20,029 bases of DNA from Actinomycetota bacterium (GTDB lineage: Bacteria; Actinomycetota; Actinomycetes; Actinomycetales; Angustibacteraceae), in contig JACMOY010000159.1 in assembly GCA_014377795.1 (NCBI GenBank), forward strand, positions 1 to 20,029, written 5' to 3'. The notes beneath the pieces were generated by a model. The model did not search any database. It was not told the DNA's origin and worked only from the letters and a program-made list of their open reading frames with translations. The translations under genes were made by a program, and so were the position numbers. This document shows, piece by piece, positions 16,264-20,029 of this stretch (position 1 is its first letter; each line of letters starts with the position of its first letter).

Positions 16264-16443
16264 TCAGTTGATCAGCAGGCGAAGGCGCAGCTGGGCCTGC
16301 TCGCGGGCCCGCTCGGCGCGCCGGGCGGCGCGACGAGCCTTGGCCACGCGGACGACGTAGGCGGCGAGCCGTTGTCGTTCCGCGTCGGCCAGTCGTTCGT
16401 GCAGATGTGCTCTGGCGAGGTCGGCGTGCATGAGCTGGTGCAT
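16264..16443 (-). CDS. Small basic helical protein downstream of whiB7
   Basis: A 59-aa protein, almost entirely predicted helix and rich in Arg and Ala ('HERLADAERQRLAAYVVR', 'AKARRAARRAERAREQAQLR'). I do not recognise a domain. ATG at 16443 is preceded by CAGGAG at a good distance; a second ATG five codons... at 16431 lies in frame but has no comparable site. It follows whiB7 by 68 nt on the same strand and precedes the terminator, so it is probably co-transcribed and induced with whiB7. The charge suggests binding to RNA, DNA or ribosomes, but that is inference. Third-position GC is high, which supports real coding. Confidence 0.7.
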   Translation of the reverse strand: MHQLMHADLARAHLHERLADAERQRLAAYVVRVAKARRAARRAERAREQAQLRLRLLIN

Positions 16444-16511
16444 CGGAGTGCTCCTGAGGGTGATCGGTCGAAGGGTGCTGGGTGGGGTGGGGATCAGGGC
16501 GCCGGCGGTGA

Positions 16512-16799
16512 TCACGCGGCGACCTCGCACTTGCGGGGACGGCCGCGGGGCCGCTTGCGCGCCACGACGGCGCCCTGGACGAGCAGCTGCCCGCCCCAGA
16601 CCCCCCACGGCTCGCGGCGTTCGAGGGCACCGGCGAGGCAGGCGGTGGCGACGGGGCAGTCGCCGCACAGGGACTTGGCGAGCTCGACGTCCGCCGGGGA
16701 CTCGGCGAACCACAGCTCCGCGTCGCGGTCGCGGCACGGGATGGTCTCGAGGTCAGCGCGGTCCTCGAGGGTCGGCTCGAGCAGGGCCGTGAGCTGCAT
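16512..16799 (-). CDS. whiB7: WhiB7 (WblC) iron-sulfur transcription factor
   Basis: A 95-aa WhiB-family regulator. Four cysteines for the [4Fe-4S] cluster are Cys22, Cys45, Cys48 and Cys54 ('SLCGDCPVATACLAG'). 'EPWGVWGG' is the turn that contacts the sigma factor, and the C-terminal AT-hook 'RKRPRGRPRK' (81-90) is the feature that sets WhiB7 apart from other WhiB proteins. WhiB7 binds the housekeeping sigma factor and activates intrinsic resistance genes, including its own, when ribosome-targeting antibiotics are present. The ATG at 16799 has an excellent GGGAGGTGA 5 nt upstream. The frame stays open to an ATG at 16913, which would add 38 residues, but the binding site there (GAGAG) is weaker. 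Transcription comes through a long leader with a terminator. Confidence 0.96.
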   Translation of the reverse strand: MQLTALLEPTLEDRADLETIPCRDRDAELWFAESPADVELAKSLCGDCPVATACLAGALERREPWGVWGGQLLVQGAVVARKRPRGRPRKCEVAA

Positions 16800-16949
16800 C
16801 GGTCTCACCTCCCTCTGGGGTCGTGATCCGTCGTGGGATCTCGGGCTGCGCCGCGCTGCGGGTGTGAGCACGGCGATGAAGCTGGTGGGGCGAGGCGGTG
16901 CGAGGGTGGTCATCGGATCTCTCGTGGCTGGAAGCGGTGGGGGACGACG

Positions 16950-16985
16950 AAAAGGCCGCGGATCCCGTTGTCGGGTTCCGCGGCC
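16950..16985 (-). terminator. Intrinsic terminator in the whiB7 leader (attenuator)
   Basis: On the minus strand GGCCGCGGAACCCG (16985-16972), loop ACAA and CGGGATCCGCGGCC (16967-16954) form a 14-bp stem with one mismatch, followed at once by TTTTCGTCG. It is the only terminator in this window with a clear T-tract right after a long GC stem. It lies between the 75-codon leader ORF and whiB7, more than 150 nt before the whiB7 start, so it must be read through to express whiB7. Regulated attenuation in the whiB7/wblC leader is known in other actinomycetes. Confidence 0.88.
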
Positions 16986-16993
16986 TCGAAGAG

Positions 16994-17015
16994 CCGGTCG
17001 ATGGTGCTAGACCGG
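16994..17015 (-). promoter_or_regulatory. Hairpin overlapping the leader ORF stop codon
   Basis: CCGGTC (minus strand, 17015-17010) and GACCGG (16999-16994) can pair around a 10-nt loop that contains the TAG of the 75-codon ORF. A ribosome finishing that ORF would cover the 5' arm. The hairpin ends 9 nt before the terminator stem, so the two could form or be disrupted together. Six base pairs only; its regulatory role is inference. Confidence 0.4.
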
Positions 17016-17234
17016 TGGACTCCAGGTCGGGGTACCCGAGGGGTTGGTGCGCACGCGCGGGGCGATGTCACCATCGACGCCGGGGTAACCGGCGGCGGAC
17101 ATGGCGGTGCCCTCGAACGCCGAGAACGGCGCGACCAGGACACTGCCGTGGTTGCGCGTCAGGAGGGCGACCCCCGGACGCGACGACGCGAGCAGCGTGG
17201 TGCAGACCACCTGCTCGGTGCGGTTCTTCTCCAT
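17007..17234 (-). CDS. 75-aa leader ORF upstream of whiB7, unknown protein
   Basis: A 75-codon frame in the whiB7 leader beginning 'MEKNRTEQVVCTTLLASSRP' and ending 'TPTWSPPV'. The start at 17234 is marked by a near-perfect Shine-Dalgarno, GGAGGTGATC, and almost every codon ends in G or C, so it is very likely translated. I do not recognise a family. It has no signal peptide or clear membrane span. The end holds a Pro-Pro-Val before the stop, a context that slows ribosomes. Its stop lies 22 nt before the terminator stem, close enough for a ribosome at the end of the ORF to affect RNA folding. It may be a functional small protein, a sensor ORF, or both. An in-frame ATG at 17258 is a weaker alternative start. 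Confidence 0.72.
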   Translation of the reverse strand: MEKNRTEQVVCTTLLASSRPGVALLTRNHGSVLVAPFSAFEGTAMSAAGYPGVDGDIAPRVRTNPSGTPTWSPPV

Positions 17235-17239
17235 GGGGA

Positions 17240-17290
17240 TCACCTCCGTCGCATCCATCCGGGCCTCGCGCGGGTGCGCACTGGCTTCAT
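17240..17290 (-). CDS. 16-aa upstream ORF in the whiB7 leader, probably leaderless
   Basis: ATG at 17290 opens MKPVRTRARPGWMRRR and stops at TGA (17242-17240). The ATG lies 6 nt after the candidate -10 box, so transcription is expected to start on or beside its A, making it a leaderless ORF. It contains three Arg-X-Arg motifs (RTR, RAR, RRR); the pattern (Arg/Lys)-X-(Arg/Lys) is known to make macrolide-bound ribosomes stall. Its last codons and stop overlap the Shine-Dalgarno of the 75-codon ORF, so a ribosome reading or stalled at the end would hide that site. Short ORFs occur by chance; the position is the main argument. Confidence 0.5.
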   Translation of the reverse strand: MKPVRTRARPGWMRRR

Positions 17291-17295
17291 GGTCG

Positions 17296-17333
17296 AGGTT
17301 AGACGCAGTCCGCGCCGACGCACAACGCATTTA
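17296..17333 (-). promoter_or_regulatory. Candidate autoregulated whiB7 promoter
   Basis: On the minus strand TTGTGC (17325-17320), an 18-bp spacer and TAACCT (17301-17296) form the core. TAAAT (17333-17329) lies 3 nt before the -35 box. An AT-rich block right upstream of the -35 is the known mark of WhiB7-activated promoters, bound by the AT-hook. The predicted start is near 17290, giving a leader of about 490 nt. Confidence 0.65.
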
Positions 17334-17354
17334 CCGAGAAGCATTTACCGAGAA
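17327..17354. repeat. 14-bp tandem direct repeat at the whiB7 promoter
   Basis: GCATTTACCGAGAA occurs twice without a gap (17327-17340 and 17341-17354, plus-strand reading). Each copy carries the AT-rich ATTTA core, one of them exactly 3 nt from the -35 box, and the second copy is followed by CTTTTCTC. The repeat begins 17 nt after the uvrD2 stop. It could be a duplicated WhiB7 binding element. Confidence 0.9.
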
Positions 17355-17370
17355 CTTTTCTCCGGTCCGG

Positions 17371-19494
17371 TCAGGGTGCTTCGGCGGCCGTCGGCGCGGC
17401 TGCCGCGACGACCGACGCGGGGTCGGCTCCGGACAGCACCGCGAGCACCTGCTCGCCGTACCGATCCCGTTTGGTGGCGCCGATCCCGGGGATCTGGGCC
17501 AATCCGGCGACGTCGCTCGGACGGCGCTCGGCCAGCGCCACGAGGGTGGCGTCGGTGAACACGACGTACGCCGGCAAGCTGGCTGCCGTCGCCACGCCCA
17601 GCCGCCACGCCCGCAGGGCCTCGAAGGTGCGCTCGTCGTACGTCGCCGGGCACTGGTTGCAGCGCCCCACCTTGCGCTCGGCCCCGGTGGTCAGCAGCAC
17701 GTTGCACGTGCGGCACGTGGCGGGAGCCTTGCGCCCCGCGGCGCGGCGACCGCTCGCCGCCGGCGCCGGGTCGTTGCCGTCGGGGCGCAGCCCGGCGAGG
17801 AACCGCGAGGGTTTGCGGCTGCCGCGCCCCCCGGGCTGGCGGGCCTTGGCCCACGACAGGTGCAGGTGCTCGCGGGCCCGGGTGACCCCGACGTACAGCA
17901 GCCGGCGCTCCTCCTCGACCGCCTCGACGCCCTCGGCCATCGAGATGGGCAGCAGCCCCTCGCTGACCCCGACGAGGAACACGGCGTCCCACTCCAGCCC
18001 CTTGGCCGAGTGCAGGGACGCGAGGGTGACGCCCTCGACCGTGGGCGCGTGCTGGGCCGCGGCGCGCTCGTCGAGCTCGGCGACCAGGTCGCTCAGCGTG
18101 GCCCCGGGCCGCGCCGCCGCGACGGTGTCGGCAAGGGATGCCAACGCCTGCAACGACTCCCAGCGCTCGCGCATGGCTCCGGACGCTCCTGGCGGCTGCG
18201 GCGACCAGCCCCCGCTGGCCAGGATGTCGCGCGCGGCCTCGCCGAGGGGTGTCGTGGCGTCGGCCGACCGCGCGCCGCCGCGCAGCAGCAGCACGGCTTC
18301 GCGCACTTCACGGCGGTTGAAGAACCGCTCGCCGCCCTTGACCACGTAGGCGATGCCCGCCTCGGCCATCGCCTGCTCGAGCTGCTCGGACTGGCTGTTG
18401 GTGCGGAACAGAACGGCGATCTCGCTGGCCCGAACCCCCTGCGCCACCAGGGACGTGGCCCGTGACGCGGCACCGGACGCCTCGGCGACGTCGTCGTCGT
18501 ACTCGGTGAACGTCGGCGCAGGGCCGGCGGGGCGTTGAGCGACCAGCTCGAGCCGAGCGTGCCGCTGGGCCGCCGGGACGCCGGCGAGCAGCCCGTTCGC
18601 GAGCGCCACGACCTGGGGGGTCGAGCGGTAGTCGCGCACGAGCTTGACCTGGGTGGCACTGGGGTGACGGCGCCCGAACTCGAGCAGGTAACGCGGGCTG
18701 GCGCCGGTGAACGAGTAGATGGTCTGGCTGGCGTCGCCGACGACGCACACCTCGTCGCGGCCACCGAGCCACAGGTCGAGCAGCCGCTGCTGCAGCGGGC
18801 TGACGTCCTGGTACTCGTCGACGACGAAGTGCCGGTACTGCTGGCGCACGGTGTCGGCGATCTGCGGGTGGTCCTGCAGCACACCAGCGGTGACGAGCAG
18901 CACGTCCTCGAAGTCGATGACGCCGCGCTCGCCCTTGACGTCCTCGTAGACCTGCAGCACCCGGGCCATGGCGGTCGCGTCCAGCCCAGCCGGGTCGCGC
19001 CCCGCTCGCCGGGCGGCGGCCGGGTAGGTCTCGGGCGTCAGCAGGCTGACCTTGGCCCACTCGACCTCCGAGGCGAGGTCGCGCACCTTCGCGCGGTCCA
19101 GCTGCAGGCGCAGTCGCGAGCCGGCCTCGGCCACCAGGGCGGCCTTGTGCGGCATGACCTGCGGGGCGGCGCCGCCGATGGCCTGCGGCCAGAAGAAGTG
19201 CAGCTGGCGCAGGGCCGCCGCGTGGAACGTGCGCGCCTGGACGCCGATGACGCCCAGGTCGCGCAGCCGGGTGCGCATCTCGCCCGCCGCGCGCGCCGTG
19301 AACGTCACGGCCAGCACCTGCTGGGGGGTGTAGACGCCGCTGTGCACGCCGTAGGCGATCCGATGGGTCAGCGCCCGGGTCTTGCCGGTGCCGGCGCCCG
19401 CGAGCACGCAGACCGGGCCGCGCAGCGCCTCGGCGACCTGGCGCTGCTCGGGGTCCAGCGCGTCCAGGACGGCGTCGGCGGTCGGGTGGCTCAT
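17371..19494 (-). CDS. uvrD2: UvrD2-type superfamily 1 DNA helicase with HRDC domain
   Basis: A 707-aa ATP-dependent 3'-5' DNA helicase. Walker A is 'LAGAGTGKTRAL' (31-42), motif II is 'VDEYQDVSPLQQ' (DEYQD 226-230), motif III is 'GDASQTIYSFTGA' (253-265) and motif IV is 'LVRDYRST'. Later come 'ASLHSAKGLEWDAVF' (V) and 'LLYVGVTRAREHLHL' (VI). A tetracysteine segment follows near residues 593-617 ('CRTCNVLL' and 'GRCNQCP'), then an HRDC domain to the end. Helicase, four cysteines and HRDC in this order define UvrD2, which is essential in mycobacteria and acts in DNA replication or repair. ATG at 19494 is chosen by family N-terminus and an AGGA upstream. It shares its upstream region with the divergent mycoredoxin gene and ends just before the whiB7 promoter. 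Confidence 0.96.
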   Translation of the reverse strand: MSHPTADAVLDALDPEQRQVAEALRGPVCVLAGAGTGKTRALTHRIAYGVHSGVYTPQQVLAVTFTARAAGEMRTRLRDLGVIGVQARTFHAAALRQLHFFWPQAIGGAAPQVMPHKAALVAEAGSRLRLQLDRAKVRDLASEVEWAKVSLLTPETYPAAARRAGRDPAGLDATAMARVLQVYEDVKGERGVIDFEDVLLVTAGVLQDHPQIADTVRQQYRHFVVDEYQDVSPLQQRLLDLWLGGRDEVCVVGDASQTIYSFTGASPRYLLEFGRRHPSATQVKLVRDYRSTPQVVALANGLLAGVPAAQRHARLELVAQRPAGPAPTFTEYDDDVAEASGAASRATSLVAQGVRASEIAVLFRTNSQSEQLEQAMAEAGIAYVVKGGERFFNRREVREAVLLLRGGARSADATTPLGEAARDILASGGWSPQPPGASGAMRERWESLQALASLADTVAAARPGATLSDLVAELDERAAAQHAPTVEGVTLASLHSAKGLEWDAVFLVGVSEGLLPISMAEGVEAVEEERRLLYVGVTRAREHLHLSWAKARQPGGRGSRKPSRFLAGLRPDGNDPAPAASGRRAAGRKAPATCRTCNVLLTTGAERKVGRCNQCPATYDERTFEALRAWRLGVATAASLPAYVVFTDATLVALAERRPSDVAGLAQIPGIGATKRDRYGEQVLAVLSGADPASVVAAAAPTAAEAP

Positions 19495-19535
19495 CGCCGT
19501 CCATCCTGCCATCGGCGACCGACAGCGCCGGCCCG

Positions 19536-19554
19536 TCATCCCCAGCGGGGATGA
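19536..19554. promoter_or_regulatory. Inverted repeat in the uvrD2-mycoredoxin divergent region
   Basis: TCATCCCC (19536-19543) and GGGGATGA (19547-19554) are perfect inverted arms with a 3-nt centre, midway between the two divergent starts (19494 and 19609). This is the size and place of an operator for a dimeric regulator of both genes. A hairpin in either leader RNA is the alternative. I recognise no known regulator motif. Confidence 0.45.
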
Positions 19555-19608
19555 TCGGCGCCGCGCTCGCTGTTCCCCGGTGGACCCGTCGCACTACCGA
19601 GGAGAGAC

Positions 19609-19872
19609 ATGAGCACGCCCGCTGCCCCCGAGGCCGGCACCATCACGATGTTCTCGACCACCTGGTGCGGCTACTGCCGCCGGCTGAAGACCCTGCTGGA
19701 CCGCGAGGGCATCGGCTACACCGAGGTCAACATCGAGCAGGACGAGGCGTCCGCACAGTTCGTCGAGCAGGCCAACGGCGGTAACCAGACCGTACCCACG
19801 ATCCTGTTCCCGGACGGGACCGTCGCGACCAACCCGAGCCTGGACGACGTCAAGGCACGGCTCGCCGCCTGA
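19609..19872 (+). CDS. mrx1: Mycoredoxin (glutaredoxin-like, Mrx1 type)
   Basis: An 87-aa thioredoxin-fold protein. The active site is 'TWCGYCRRL' (Cys20, Cys23), and the CGYC motif plus small size fit mycoredoxin-1. 'GNQTVPTILFPDGT' contains the cis-proline loop (TVPT) that holds the substrate. Mycoredoxins use mycothiol instead of glutathione to reduce mixed disulfides, in actinomycetes only. ATG at 19609 follows GGAGAG. The same gene sits next to uvrD2 in M. tuberculosis (Rv3198A). A perfect hairpin lies about 50 bases past its stop. Confidence 0.95.
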   Translation: MSTPAAPEAGTITMFSTTWCGYCRRLKTLLDREGIGYTEVNIEQDEASAQFVEQANGGNQTVPTILFPDGTVATNPSLDDVKARLAA

Positions 19873-19895
19873 GGATCCAGCCCATCAGCCCGGCG

Positions 19896-20029
19896 GTGCT
19901 CGCTGCGCTGGTCGCCGACCCCGCCACCGCCCTCGTCGCGCCCGCGCGCGAGGGCGGTGGCGGCGTCCGGGTGGGCATCGACACCCCGGTGGCCCCGGAC
20001 GGCGCCCGGCTGGCGGACGACGTCACCGC
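19896..20029 (+). CDS. Possible start of an unidentified gene, cut by window end
   Basis: The frame through 19896 (GTG) reads 'VLAALVADPATALVAPAR' and on to the window end without a stop, and nearly every codon ends in G or C, as in the real genes here. I do not recognise it. No good Shine-Dalgarno precedes the GTG; GAGGA at 19871-19875 is too far and would fit an ATC at 19884 instead. A 15-bp perfect hairpin lies within the first 70 bases, which argues against it being coding. Another start upstream or no gene at all are both possible. Confidence 0.35.
   Translation, partial: MLAALVADPATALVAPAREGGGGVRVGIDTPVAPDGARLADDVT
19921..19963 (+). terminator. Perfect 15-bp hairpin downstream of mycoredoxin gene
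   Basis: CCGCCACCGCCCTCG (19921-19935) and CGAGGGCGGTGGCGG (19949-19963) pair without mismatch around a 13-nt loop. A stem this long is typical of the T-less terminators of this genome. It would end the mrx1 transcript, but it lies inside an open frame of coding-like composition. Confidence 0.6.

Noticed and set aside
16910..17143. Minus-strand frame through the whiB7 leader terminator ('TIDRLFEAAEPDNGIRGLF')
   Set aside because: The peptide looks plausible, but it is encoded by the terminator stem itself and overlaps the 75-codon ORF, which has a far better start. I treat it as chance, noting its ATGA contact with the long whiB7 frame.
1..20029. CRISPR array or prophage
   Set aside because: No regularly spaced repeats and no phage structural genes were seen on either strand.

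Overview
This window is high-GC DNA from an actinomycete. From position about 1,230 rightwards it is a conserved core-chromosome block. The third codon position is almost always G or C, GTG starts and ATGA/GTGA overlaps are common, and the gene order (UPF0182 protein, PDZ/Lon-like protease, zincin-like protein, ThiF-like protein, ABC1 kinase, whiB7, uvrD2, mycoredoxin) matches what I recall of the Mycobacterium tuberculosis Rv3193c-Rv3198A neighbourhood. The mix of extra genes (moaE, an SDR protein, Nudix, a serine hydrolase, a YgjP-like protease, DUF5679) suggests a non-mycobacterial actinomycete. I cannot name the genus safely.

Region by region: positions 1-1182 are a decayed accessory patch. 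It holds an IS3-type transposase fragment with an in-frame stop (minus strand) and the head of a dual-specificity-phosphatase-like gene with a lost start codon, a frameshift and no tail (plus strand). The patch lies directly downstream of the 3' end of an initiator tRNA-fMet gene (1231-1304, minus), a typical integration spot. Next come a very large UPF0182 membrane protein (minus), a small PPA1309-like protein (plus), a secreted-domain PDZ/Lon-like protease (minus), a minus-strand pair encoding an SDR-like protein and MoaE, and a plus-strand pair encoding a zincin-like protein and a Nudix hydrolase. A minus-strand pair (YgjP-like metallopeptidase and beta-lactamase-fold hydrolase) follows, then a plus-strand run of a DUF5679 zinc-ribbon protein, an orphan ThiF-like protein and an ABC1 (AarF/UbiB) kinase. 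A class I methyltransferase (minus) converges on the kinase.

The most informative part is 16,191-17,354, the whiB7 unit on the minus strand. WhiB7 is the iron-sulfur regulator of intrinsic antibiotic resistance. Here it is preceded by a leader of roughly 490 nt. The leader holds a promoter with an AT-rich element 3 bp upstream of the -35 box inside a perfect 14-bp tandem repeat, and a probably leaderless 16-codon ORF rich in Arg-X-Arg. That ORF stops inside the Shine-Dalgarno of a well-formed 75-codon ORF. A small hairpin overlaps the stop codon of the second ORF, followed by a strong intrinsic terminator with a T4 tail, then whiB7 and a small basic protein. This reads as a translation-sensing attenuator. 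uORF/attenuator control of whiB7/wblC is known in other actinomycetes, but this two-ORF layout is unfamiliar to me.

The right end carries uvrD2 (minus), divergent from a mycoredoxin gene (plus) across a short region with an 8-bp inverted repeat. After it come a perfect 15-bp hairpin and an open reading frame cut by the window end.
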